Below, piece after piece: positions 35,598 to 43,622 of a stretch of DNA of 64,000 nucleotides (the first letter of the stretch is position 1; each line of letters starts with the position of its first letter). Below the pieces are notes generated by a model. The model did no database searches. It was not told where the DNA came from and saw only the letters and a list, made by a program, of their open reading frames with translations. A program made the translations under genes and the position numbers. Origin of the DNA: MGIIb-O2 sp964003245 (GTDB taxonomy: Archaea; Thermoplasmatota; Poseidoniia; Poseidoniales; Thalassarchaeaceae); NCBI GenBank assembly GCA_964003245.1, contig CAXFIU010000001.1, positions 62,001 to 126,000 of the forward strand, written 5' to 3'.

Positions 35598-36386
35598 ATG
35601 GCTATTACAGTCGAACATCTACCTAACAATGTGGCTTTGGTCACTTTATCTGCAGAAACATCAAGAAATGGATTAAATATTGAATCTACAAAATCCATGT
35701 CGGATATTATAGATAACTTACTTGAAGACTCCTCAATAAAATCAATAGTAATAACAGGAACTGGAAAATTCTTCTGTTCTGGAGCTGATATAGACTCATT
35801 TGCTTCCGCAATAGATGACGGTAGTATTTCTGATTTAGTTGGTGGCCTGACATCAATCCTACACCCTATGGAATTGAAAATTCGTGCCTCTGAGAAAATC
35901 TTTGTTGCAGCAATAAATGGTTCTGCTGCGGGCGGTGGTTTGGGTTTAGCTTTGTGTGCTGATTATAGAGTATGTGTTCCTGAAGCAAAGTTAGCCGCAG
36001 CATTCTTTTCTCTAGGTTTGTCTCCTGATGGCGGCACTACGTGGTTACTTCCTAGACTTGTTGGAACACAACGAACCAAAAAATTCTTTTTTGAAAATGA
36101 AGTATGGAGTGGAGAAAAGGCATTAGAATACGGTGCCGTTGACGAATTATCCGAATCTGGAGAACTTCTAGAATGCGCAATTAGAGTAGCAGAAAAATGG
36201 GGTAATTGGGCAGAAGCAAGTCGCAGATCTACTAAACAATTAATCGATGCTTCAACATCTACTTTCATGGAAACTCAACTTGAGTTCGAAAGACTACTAA
36301 TTACTAATTCATCTTTAACCCCTGATTTCGCAGAAGGAGTATCTGCATTTCTAGAGAAGAGAAGTCCGATTTTTGGTGAAGAATAA
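35598..36386 (+). CDS. PaaG-like enoyl-CoA isomerase (crotonase family)
   Basis: 262 residues. It lacks both hydratase glutamates: the equivalent segments read GGGLGLALCADYRV and AAAFFSLGLSPDGGTTWLLPRLVG. That second segment and the C-terminus DFAEGVSAFLEKRSPIFG closely follow E. coli PaaG (1,2-epoxyphenylacetyl-CoA isomerase), as I remember it. PaaG opens an epoxide to an oxepin-CoA or moves double bonds. It is divergent from the ALDH gene with a 68-base gap. Confidence 0.78.
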   Translation: MAITVEHLPNNVALVTLSAETSRNGLNIESTKSMSDIIDNLLEDSSIKSIVITGTGKFFCSGADIDSFASAIDDGSISDLVGGLTSILHPMELKIRASEKIFVAAINGSAAGGGLGLALCADYRVCVPEAKLAAAFFSLGLSPDGGTTWLLPRLVGTQRTKKFFFENEVWSGEKALEYGAVDELSESGELLECAIRVAEKWGNWAEASRRSTKQLIDASTSTFMETQLEFERLLITNSSLTPDFAEGVSAFLEKRSPIFGEE

Positions 36387-36392
36387 CTTTTA

Positions 36393-36662
36393 TCACTCAA
36401 CTCTTCTTAAGTTAATAACGCCGTACATTAAAGTCAAGATACATGCTAAAGCTGCAAGATTTGAGATAATTATAGAAATCGAGCCAATAATTAAACCATA
36501 AATTAGCCATAACAATAATGCAGTACAAATTAAGTATAGTGTCGGTAATGAGATTCCTTCATGTTTTCTCTGTTTCCAAACTTTCTCTAATTGAGGAATC
36601 CAAGCAACTACTCCAAGTGTGCCAGCAATAATGCCTATCAATTCAACAATAAGACTAGCCAT
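36393..36662 (-). CDS. SemiSWEET-type PQ-loop transporter
   Basis: 89 residues with three predicted membrane helices, one PQ-loop (AWIPQLEKVWKQRKHEG) after the first helix and a second hydrophobic pair (LICTALLLWLIYGLIIG, IIISNLAALACILTLMYGV). This is the half-size SWEET architecture that works as a dimer to move sugars or other small solutes. Placed between acyl-CoA genes and eight bases from the hydroxyacyl-CoA dehydrogenase start on the same strand. Confidence 0.85.
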   Translation of the reverse strand: MASLIVELIGIIAGTLGVVAWIPQLEKVWKQRKHEGISLPTLYLICTALLLWLIYGLIIGSISIIISNLAALACILTLMYGVINLRRVE

Positions 36663-36670
36663 TTGAACAC

Positions 36671-37567
36671 CTATCTTGGCAAGTCATCCCTTTCTTTCTT
36701 ACCGTTTTCATCCCAAATATAAATTCCTTTATTTGTTTTCTTGCCTAAACTACCTTCTAAAACTAAATTATTTAACAATGAATGAGGTCTATATGATTCA
36801 TCATTGAAAGATTCTGCCAAACTATTCAAGATATCTCTTCTCACATCCAGTCCTACTAAATCTGAAAGCTCCAAAGGCCCCATCGGATGTTTATATCCAA
36901 GCTTCATTGCAGTATCGATGTCACTGGCAGAAGCTACTCCTTGAGACAACATTTTAATCGCTTCGTTTCCAATAATTACTCCTAATCGGCTAGTTGCAAA
37001 TCCTGGCACATCGTTAACTAGGATTGTTTCTTTACCTATTTTCATGCCTATTGACTGAGCCAATTTGATAGTTTCTTTAGAGCATTTGTCATGTTTCACT
37101 AACTCGAGAAGTTTCATTATAGGTACGGGATTAAAAAAATGCATACCAATTACTCTTTCAGGACAGTTAGTGACATTTGCAATCTTTGAAATTGGTAAAC
37201 TGGAAGTATTGGTAGCAAGTATTGCATGCTTTGGAGCTAATTTTTCAATTTTCAAAAAAATCTCTTTTTTCAATTCCATAATTTCTGGAACAGCCTCTAT
37301 AACCAAGTCAACATTTTCCAGCACCTCTGATATTTCATAACAAGCTTTTAAATTCAGACTCCATTCTTCTTTCTCATTTTCTCGAGTCTTGCCTTTTTCT
37401 ATGCCTTTATTCCAAAATGCAAAAATTCTTTCCATACCTTTATCCAGACTTTCAGGAAAAGCATCAAAAATCTTGGTTTGCAATCCACTTTGGGCACAAA
37501 CTTGAGCTATACCTGAACCCATTGTCCCCGCTCCTATGACCGCCACAGTGCGCACTTGCATACGCAT
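36671..37567 (-). CDS. 3-hydroxyacyl-CoA (3-hydroxybutyryl-CoA) dehydrogenase
   Basis: 298-residue NAD-dependent dehydrogenase. Rossmann motif VAVIGAGTMGSGIAQVCAQSG at the start, ATNTSSLPISKIA, catalytic His region MHFFNPVPIMKLLELV, Asn-rich VNDVPGFATSRLG and the C-terminal KLGYKHPMGPLELSDLVGLD. Single-function enzyme of the PaaH/Hbd size class. Its neighbours suit beta-oxidation of a ring-derived or short acyl-CoA. Confidence 0.92.
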   Translation of the reverse strand: MRMQVRTVAVIGAGTMGSGIAQVCAQSGLQTKIFDAFPESLDKGMERIFAFWNKGIEKGKTRENEKEEWSLNLKACYEISEVLENVDLVIEAVPEIMELKKEIFLKIEKLAPKHAILATNTSSLPISKIANVTNCPERVIGMHFFNPVPIMKLLELVKHDKCSKETIKLAQSIGMKIGKETILVNDVPGFATSRLGVIIGNEAIKMLSQGVASASDIDTAMKLGYKHPMGPLELSDLVGLDVRRDILNSLAESFNDESYRPHSLLNNLVLEGSLGKKTNKGIYIWDENGKKERDDLPR

Positions 37568-37596
37568 ACGTAATGGGCATAGTCAATAGGTATTGC

Positions 37597-38160
37597 TCAA
37601 TCTTCTCTTCCATATGCTGCTAGAGCTGACTGAAACAGCCTTTGTCTTGGGACATCATGTTCTAGGAAACATGTAAATGGTGCAACATCTTTCAATAACT
37701 CTATCGCACTTACATATGCTCCATAGATGAACGGGTCAGCTACTTCTGTTTCAGGAATATTAATTCCAATTTTTTCTAATCCTTTTCTAGTATCTTCATC
37801 CCATATTGCATACGTATGATGGGTAAAATGTAAGTATGCAGAGAGCCTTTTAAGATCTGATCTAGGATTTTCTGTAAAACTATCTAATAGAAGTGTGTCT
37901 GGATATCTAATTGCATATAGTGCTAATTTTACTTCTCTAGTAGTTTCTTCTCGCCATTCTCTTTTATCTAGACCCATCCATTCATCAATCATATCTAACA
38001 TGTTATTATCATATGGTTTTTTCACCATATACAATAATTTTTCATATTCTTCGGCATTCTGTTTTGCAGAATGATGATGTTCATAGAATAATTCGGTTAA
38101 TCTATCAAAGAATGGTTTACACTTTTGTTTATCAAAGGCTAATAAGGCTACATGTTGCAT
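37597..38160 (-). CDS. Unrecognised helical protein next to the di-iron oxygenase
   Basis: 187 residues from the ATG at 38160, which is supported by GGTGAT three bases upstream; the TTG at 38178 is the longer frame. It is helical, with His-rich EHHHSAKQNAEEYEKL, a conserved-looking DEWMGLDKREWREETTREVK, and LKRLSAYLHFTHHTYAIWDEDTRKGLEKIGI, which weakly recalls helix-hairpin-helix domains of other families. The oxygenase stop is immediately upstream, so the two are translationally linked. It may be a small oxygenase subunit; that is inference only. Confidence 0.6.
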   Translation of the reverse strand: MQHVALLAFDKQKCKPFFDRLTELFYEHHHSAKQNAEEYEKLLYMVKKPYDNNMLDMIDEWMGLDKREWREETTREVKLALYAIRYPDTLLLDSFTENPRSDLKRLSAYLHFTHHTYAIWDEDTRKGLEKIGINIPETEVADPFIYGAYVSAIELLKDVAPFTCFLEHDVPRQRLFQSALAAYGRED

Positions 38161-38163
38161 ATA

Positions 38164-38169
38164 ATCACC
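38164..38169 (-). promoter_or_regulatory. Shine-Dalgarno site of the 187-residue gene
   Basis: GGTGAT on the minus strand, a core anti-16S sequence, ends three bases before the ATG at 38160 and lies just after the upstream oxygenase stop. It argues for the ATG rather than the TTG at 38178. Confidence 0.5.
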
Positions 38170-38178
38170 AACCAACAA

Positions 38179-39321
38179 TCATTTACCTTTCCATTCTCGA
38201 TATTGGATCCATTCTTGTTTCATGTAATCATTCATCAGTTTATGTTCATCTTCTTCTGTAGGTAATACGCTGACTAGATATTCTTGATATTCTTCATCAG
38301 ATCCTTCGAACTTTTCACCCTTAATTGTATAATTCTTTCCAGCATAGTTGCCAATTCCTCGATTAAATCTGTCCGAGGGTATGAAAAGTTCAGGCTCACC
38401 TTCTTTCCTAGCGGCACTAATCCTCCGCATCTCTTCACGAAGCTCCTGGAAATATAAATCTCGACTAGCTTCATTTAAGTGATCTCTATCTGCTTCAATA
38501 TCGCTTTCTCTTTCATCATATCTTCCCTTAACGCCATAAACATAAGCCCATTGTGCACTGGTAGAGTCGTCAGTACCAAACAAATCTAGGCCAGTACTAA
38601 TCCACTTATTCAAATATTTTTGTAATAATTCACAAGGTATTACTCCTTGTTTAACGATTCTTCTCAGACCATTTGCTCCGGTTCCAAGATGGAATGATTC
38701 TTCTTTAAGCATGGGTCCCATTGATGCTGCAAGTGGTTTAAATGAAGACGTGCTGAGCATTTTAAGTTGATATTTCCCGTCTCTATCAATAAAATGCGTA
38801 AAACAGAAGAAATCCAGCCAGTGATCGATAGGAGCATTGAATGAACCTAGAATTCTTGTTCCATCTTGAGCATTCCTCTCCAATAGCTTTGCTGCTTCTC
38901 TAACTCCTTGTTCGCCAAAATAAGTGCATAGTAAGTAGGCCATTTGCCAACCATGTCTCTGTTCCTCACACATAATTCTTAATGCAGATTTTTTATCATA
39001 TTCTGTTGGTGCAGTAGCTAAAAGATGATTTTGTTGTTCTACACTTGCAAATTCTGTATCTCCTTGTACACTAACCATGCTAATTATTGCATCTCTAATA
39101 TTCTGTTGTGGTATCTGCATCCTTCTTTCCCACTTTGGCATACCTTTGAAATCTCCAAACTCAATAGAATCTCCAGCAGTGTCCCAATCAAATTTTATAT
39201 CGAATCTGTAATCCCCTAACCAAGATGGGTCAAAACCAATTCTTGTTTGCCATTCATTGAAGTCTCTAATCCATGCCTCAAAGTTGGGAGTATATCCTTC
39301 TACTATTTCGCTACCTGACAT
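38179..39321 (-). CDS. BoxB/PaaA-like di-iron acyl-CoA epoxidase component
   Basis: 380-residue ferritin-like protein. Di-iron ligand motifs stand out: a Glu at VQGDTEFASVEQQ, MCEEQRHGWQMAYLL (Glu-x-x-His), FNAPIDHWLDFFCF, and MLKEESFHLGTGANGLRRIV (Glu-x-x-His). This is the pattern of benzoyl-CoA 2,3-epoxidase BoxB and of phenylacetyl-CoA epoxidase PaaA. Such enzymes insert one oxygen of O2 into a CoA-bound aromatic ring and need an electron-donor reductase, which is not adjacent. Substrate unknown. Confidence 0.75.
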   Translation of the reverse strand: MSGSEIVEGYTPNFEAWIRDFNEWQTRIGFDPSWLGDYRFDIKFDWDTAGDSIEFGDFKGMPKWERRMQIPQQNIRDAIISMVSVQGDTEFASVEQQNHLLATAPTEYDKKSALRIMCEEQRHGWQMAYLLCTYFGEQGVREAAKLLERNAQDGTRILGSFNAPIDHWLDFFCFTHFIDRDGKYQLKMLSTSSFKPLAASMGPMLKEESFHLGTGANGLRRIVKQGVIPCELLQKYLNKWISTGLDLFGTDDSTSAQWAYVYGVKGRYDERESDIEADRDHLNEASRDLYFQELREEMRRISAARKEGEPELFIPSDRFNRGIGNYAGKNYTIKGEKFEGSDEEYQEYLVSVLPTEEDEHKLMNDYMKQEWIQYREWKGK

Positions 39322-39375
39322 ATATTTGCCGGAGCGATGTTAGTATATGAATAAATGTACATTTAGCACAGAATA

Positions 39376-40236
39376 TTATTTCCCTTTGAACCTAGGTGTT
39401 CTACGCTCAACATAGGATGCTATTCCTTCCTTCGCATCTTCAGATTGGAACAGATCCGACTGTAATTCTCTTTCTAAAGCCAAATGGTATTCAAGAGGTA
39501 TTTCAATACCGCTTTGTACACTACGTTTGATATTTCCAATAGCTTTAGCAGCGGCTAGAGGTAAGGTAAATTGTCCAGCATAATCCAATACATCCATTCT
39601 AAACTCATCTAAGCTGATACTATCATATATGTCATGAACTAAACTCATATCTCTCGCTTCTTCGAATGAAAACTTTCTTCCTGTAACCATTATTTCCATT
39701 GCCTTTGCTTTTCCAACTAGTCGTGATAATCTTGCAGTACCGCCAGTTCCCGCTAGGACCCCAAGCGAAACTTCTGGTAGACCAATTTGGAAATTACCTT
39801 TGTGAGCAATTCTAATATCTGCAGCCATAGCAATCTCAAGGCCACCTCCAACTGTATGTCCATTAAGTGCAGCAATAACTAATTTTGGAGTTTGTTCAAG
39901 ACGAGATAGTGTTTCATTAGCATGTAGGCAAAAGAAATATTTGTATCTCGGAGATAATGTATTAAGATAGTTTATACTTGCTCCTGCTGAGAAAAATTTC
40001 CCGCCATGCCCTGTTAATAATATCACAGAGACATCTCCGTCGAATCTTGCATTAAGAATTGCCTGATCTATGTCTTCCCACATTTCTCGAGTATAAGTAT
40101 TAACAGATGTTCTTCCTTCTTCAAGAGGTTTTCCATCAGTGTCTGATATCAGTTCAATAATGGCTATGCCGTTTTCAGTAACGCCATAATTCACTAGTTT
40201 GTTGGGCATAGGCTCAAGGTCTGGCCATGAAGTCAT
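39376..40236 (-). CDS. Enoyl-CoA hydratase/isomerase family protein
   Basis: 286 residues, crotonase fold. Region FFSAGASINYLN forms the oxyanion-hole part. The sequence GGGLEIAMAADIRIAHKGNFQIGLPEVSLGVLAGTGGTARL retains both catalytic glutamates, so it should act as a hydratase. C-terminus KEGIASYVERRTPRFKGK is typical. A 17-base inverted repeat sits right at its start. Same strand as the oxygenase and the FAD oxidoreductase. Confidence 0.88.
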   Translation of the reverse strand: MTSWPDLEPMPNKLVNYGVTENGIAIIELISDTDGKPLEEGRTSVNTYTREMWEDIDQAILNARFDGDVSVILLTGHGGKFFSAGASINYLNTLSPRYKYFFCLHANETLSRLEQTPKLVIAALNGHTVGGGLEIAMAADIRIAHKGNFQIGLPEVSLGVLAGTGGTARLSRLVGKAKAMEIMVTGRKFSFEEARDMSLVHDIYDSISLDEFRMDVLDYAGQFTLPLAAAKAIGNIKRSVQSGIEIPLEYHLALERELQSDLFQSEDAKEGIASYVERRTPRFKGK

Positions 40237-40252
40237 GTCTGTCGCACAGACA
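40236..40252. promoter_or_regulatory. Inverted repeat over the hydratase start, possible operator
   Basis: TGTCTG and CAGACA arms separated by TCGCA. The first base overlaps the start codon of the minus-strand hydratase at 40236. Its symmetry and place just upstream of the coding region suit a regulator-binding site. It could be chance; no second copy was noticed in the neighbouring gaps. Confidence 0.35.
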
Positions 40253-40292
40253 ATTCGTTAATGAAAGAAACGGAATCAGAGTAATGCTAATT

Positions 40293-41516
40293 TTAAGCAT
40301 CAGATTCACTGAATGAGAGGTTCGCACCACCTTTTCTAACTTCATTCCATTGTTCAGCTATGTGGTTAGCTTTATGGCTGGGTTCCCATAAATCCCTCTT
40401 CAAAGATTCTCTAAATGGCATCCTATGGACTACCCGTCCATCTTTCAATTTCTTTTTCCTCAACATAGACAATTTAACAAGAGGCCAAAGTGATTTTCTG
40501 AAAATACCTGGTTGATATACCCACTTCATAAAACTCAATCCATCTCCCTTCTTTTCTTGATCTCTCATCCAATATTTTGCTATAAATTTAAATCCTCTAT
40601 CTCCAACTCTATTCATTAAGAATCTATTTATTGCACTTATTTTGATTAAAGGAACAAGTCTTTTCCTTACTTCAATCTCATAGTTACATTGATTCAGAAT
40701 CGATTGTGCTGCTAGAACTCCACTAGTAATTGCATACCTCATACCAAAACCCCACATGAAATCCTGCAAACCTCCTGCTTCTCCAACATATATCTTATCT
40801 TCATGAATATATTTTTTTGGTAAACTGAAGTCACCCTTCCCTCCAACTCTTTTGATAGGTACCCTATTCAATTCGTAGTTTGACTCATACCAAGCTATGG
40901 TTTCGTTAAGATACCTGCCGGACTTCTTTTGTTTTCTCCATAAACATGTACAGATCAGCCCTACTCCATCAATTATTATCAGGTATGAATAGGCGCCTGG
41001 TGCCAATTTATCATTCAATTGGAAGGCTACATGGTTCGGATGATCTGTATGGAAGATTTCTCCAAAAGCAAGTGCACTAGAGTCTTTTGGACCAGCTGCT
41101 ATGATATCGCAGTCATCAGGACTAACTTTAACTCCATAGTGTATTTTAGCACCAGCTGAAATTGCCATCCGTTTGAACCCTTGATCTATACAATGTTCGT
41201 CTGTTCCCCTCTCTACAACTCTAAAAGCCGTACCGTTAGTTATTGGTTTTGTGATGACATCGTCGGGATGAATCAAATCAATAATGTCAAATGCATTTGA
41301 TTTGAATTCTTCAGGTTCTAGACCCCAAGATCTCATTTCATCAAAAAAGTCTATTTCACTTGTCCAATTCTCAATTCCTTGAAAATCACCATCAAATCTT
41401 GCACCGCTATTTTTACGTATCTCGTGAACATGAACTTCTTTACCTGCCTTGGCAAGTATTGTCGCTGCAGCAAGGCCAGATAGCCCCGCCCCTAATATGT
41501 CGACCCTGTCCTTCAC
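40293..41516 (-). CDS. FAD-dependent oxidoreductase, geranylgeranyl-reductase-like fold
   Basis: About 407 residues. The FAD dinucleotide motif DILGAGLSGLAAATILAKAG begins at residue 6 from the GTG at 41516; the frame reaches an ATG at 41576, but the added 20 residues are unusual before a Rossmann strand. Further on, YVGEAGGLQDFMWGFGMRYAI matches the second FAD motif (GEAAG..P..G.G) of the FixC/geranylgeranyl reductase group. Its substrate is unknown. It lies with the acyl-CoA oxygenase cluster and could act in redox there or in lipid saturation. Confidence 0.75.
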   Translation of the reverse strand: MKDRVDILGAGLSGLAAATILAKAGKEVHVHEIRKNSGARFDGDFQGIENWTSEIDFFDEMRSWGLEPEEFKSNAFDIIDLIHPDDVITKPITNGTAFRVVERGTDEHCIDQGFKRMAISAGAKIHYGVKVSPDDCDIIAAGPKDSSALAFGEIFHTDHPNHVAFQLNDKLAPGAYSYLIIIDGVGLICTCLWRKQKKSGRYLNETIAWYESNYELNRVPIKRVGGKGDFSLPKKYIHEDKIYVGEAGGLQDFMWGFGMRYAITSGVLAAQSILNQCNYEIEVRKRLVPLIKISAINRFLMNRVGDRGFKFIAKYWMRDQEKKGDGLSFMKWVYQPGIFRKSLWPLVKLSMLRKKKLKDGRVVHRMPFRESLKRDLWEPSHKANHIAEQWNEVRKGGANLSFSESDA

Positions 41517-41618
41517 GCATTTGCGTATGAGGTATGTTGTTTGAAAGGTTTGGTCATTTACAATCAAAGAGTTCATCCGATAATTTGTACTCGAACCGTT
41601 CAGAAGTGGGTTACTCAG

Positions 41619-42047
41619 ATGTCAAAAGAGGAAGTAATCATTAGAATAGAAGAGAGCGAACTCGATCCAAATTTTCTTCGTTCCTTATTGAATATCGAAG
41701 GATGTGGAAGTGTAGTTTCATTTGTAGGATTGACAAGAGGAGATGATAATGGAATTAAAGTCAAGAGACTTGAATTTGATGCTTGGGAAAATAAATTAAA
41801 TCATATTCTATCAGATATTGCCAAAACTTCGATAGATAAATTTAGTGTAAAATCAGTTTTAGTTGCTCATAGAATTGGTATAGTTGAACCATCCGAGCCT
41901 ATAGTATGTATTCATGTCGGTTCGAAACATAGAGCGGCCGGCTTCGAAGCTTGTTCTTGGTTAATTAATCAACTTAAATTGCAAGCACCATTGTGGAAAA
42001 AAGAAGTAAGATCCGATGGTGAAATTTGGAAACAAGGTCTTGGATGA
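41619..42047 (+). CDS. moaE: Molybdopterin synthase catalytic subunit MoaE
   Basis: 142 residues from the ATG at 41619 (the upstream ATG at 41541 would enter the divergent gene region). Family pattern: GSVVSFVGLTRGDDNG, AHRIGIVEPSEPIVCIHVGSKHRAAGFEA, then LKLQAPLWKKEV with the active-site lysines. It transfers sulfur from MoaD to precursor Z in molybdopterin synthesis. No moaD is seen in the window. moaC follows 37 bases later. Confidence 0.92.
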   Translation: MSKEEVIIRIEESELDPNFLRSLLNIEGCGSVVSFVGLTRGDDNGIKVKRLEFDAWENKLNHILSDIAKTSIDKFSVKSVLVAHRIGIVEPSEPIVCIHVGSKHRAAGFEACSWLINQLKLQAPLWKKEVRSDGEIWKQGLG

Positions 42048-42084
42048 TTTTTTATCCCAGATTTTACTTCCGTTTATCTGAATA

Positions 42085-42579
42085 ATGAGTACTAACTCCG
42101 AAGATTCCATGAGCGTTGATGAATTAAAAGATTCATGGTCTGCTATCGTTGATGTTGGTAGTAAAGAAGTAGTTTTTCGTGAGGCGATCGCGACAGGAGT
42201 TTTGGAATTATCATCTTCGGGTATTGATGCGGTTAAAGGGCGTTCAAAAAAAGGTGATGTCAGAGAAATTTCAACTATTGCCTCAATTCAGGCGGTTAAA
42301 GAAACTCCACGAATTTTGCCTCATTGTCACACTATTCCAATTGAAGGTTGTTCTGTAGAATGGAACATTGAAGGTCATAATCTTAGATGTACGGTTACAG
42401 TCCGAACTCATTGGATGACTGGAGTTGAAATGGAAGCATTATGCGGAGTTAATGCAGGACTACTATGCGCATGGGATATGTTGAAATCTATTGAGAAAGA
42501 TTCAGAAGGTCAATATCCCGAATCTAGAATTAATAATGTTCAAGTTATAAAAAAGAGCAAAGGAGACCAACATAATTGA
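42085..42579 (+). CDS. moaC: Cyclic pyranopterin monophosphate synthase MoaC
   Basis: 164 residues. It shows VDVGSKEVVFREAIATG, GDVREISTIASIQAVKETPRILPHCHTIPI and THWMTGVEMEALCGVNAGLLCAWDM, all characteristic of MoaC. The C-terminus, usually GGKSG, here reads KKSKGD. Works with MoaA to make the first pterin intermediate. A second ATG at 42109 is possible. Part of a moaE-moaC pair. Confidence 0.92.
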   Translation: MSTNSEDSMSVDELKDSWSAIVDVGSKEVVFREAIATGVLELSSSGIDAVKGRSKKGDVREISTIASIQAVKETPRILPHCHTIPIEGCSVEWNIEGHNLRCTVTVRTHWMTGVEMEALCGVNAGLLCAWDMLKSIEKDSEGQYPESRINNVQVIKKSKGDQHN

Positions 42580-42604
42580 ATGCTGATTACTACTCCGAAG
42601 TGAT

Positions 42605-43555
42605 ATGACAACAGCCGAATTAGAGAAATACTTTCTTCAAGCCACCGAATCGGCTGCAATTGCTGCATCAAAATGGATAGGTAAGGGAGATGGTAAAGCG
42701 GCCGATGGTGCCGCGGTAGAAGCTATGAGGGCAGTATTTGATACTGTGCCGTTTGATGGCCGTGTTGCAATTGGAGAAGGAGAGAGGGACGACGCTCCAA
42801 TGTTGTGGATTGGTGAACCCTTGGGTTCATTACAAGGAGATACTAATGCACCTACAATCGATATTGCAGTAGATCCTCTAGAATGTACTAATCATGTGGC
42901 TTACAATTTACCTAATGCCATGGCTGTACTGGCAGCAGCCCCAAGGGGGACTCTATTACATGCACCTGATTGCTATATGAATAAGATCTCAGGTTCAGCA
43001 GATTTAATGGGCGAGATTTCTTTAGATGCCTCAACTTCTTATAATATTGAGGCCACTTCAAATGCTTTAGATAAACCTATTAATTCTCTTAATGTTGTTG
43101 TAATGGATCGCCCACGTCATAAAAAATTAATTAAGGAATTAAATGATTTATCTGTTAATGTTGTTTTAATTGGTGATGGCGATATCGCTGCTGCTCTGAA
43201 TGCAGCAGACCCTGAATCTGAAATTGATCTGTTGATGGGTATTGGAGCCGCACCCGAGGGAGTAATTACTGCCACGGCCTTAAGAGGTATGAATGCACCT
43301 TTCCAAGGACGTTTGGTTTTCAAAAATGAAGGTCATAGATCTAGGGCTGAGGGAATGATTGATGGAGATATTGAGAGATTGTGGGAGAGAGATGACTTAT
43401 GTGCCTCTGATGATGCATTGTTCATAGGGACCGGAGTTTGTTCAGGACGTACAAAAGGGGTATCTTTAGAAAATGGAAAATATTATGTTGAATCAGAAGT
43501 TATCGATGTATCTAATGGAATTCATAAATTTGTCCAAGGTTCTCACGATAGTTGA
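42605..43555 (+). CDS. glpX: Class II fructose-1,6-bisphosphatase GlpX
   Basis: 316 residues. GVAIGEGERDDAPMLWIGEPLG (metal Glu/Asp), DIAVDPLECTNHVAYNLPNAMAVLA (Asp and Glu ligands; the family usually has EGT) and MGIGAAPEGVITATALRGM are visible. Dephosphorylates FBP in gluconeogenesis. It is a bacterial-type enzyme; most archaea use the bifunctional FBP aldolase/phosphatase instead. It is next to a class I aldolase, so the two give a complete triose-to-F6P step. Confidence 0.92.
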   Translation: MTTAELEKYFLQATESAAIAASKWIGKGDGKAADGAAVEAMRAVFDTVPFDGRVAIGEGERDDAPMLWIGEPLGSLQGDTNAPTIDIAVDPLECTNHVAYNLPNAMAVLAAAPRGTLLHAPDCYMNKISGSADLMGEISLDASTSYNIEATSNALDKPINSLNVVVMDRPRHKKLIKELNDLSVNVVLIGDGDIAAALNAADPESEIDLLMGIGAAPEGVITATALRGMNAPFQGRLVFKNEGHRSRAEGMIDGDIERLWERDDLCASDDALFIGTGVCSGRTKGVSLENGKYYVESEVIDVSNGIHKFVQGSHDS

Positions 43556-43590
43556 TTGTTTCTGGAATGCTAAAGCGATGCCTTCATTTC

Positions 43591-43598
43591 CTATAACC
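43591..43598 (+). promoter_or_regulatory. TATA-like box of the aldolase gene
   Basis: CTATAACC sits about 29 bases before the ATG at 43623. With archaeal spacing the transcript would have only a few leader bases. No GGAGG precedes the ATG, consistent with leaderless translation. Confidence 0.4.
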
Positions 43599-43622
43599 CT
43601 CACGTTGGCATGAGGTTAGTAT

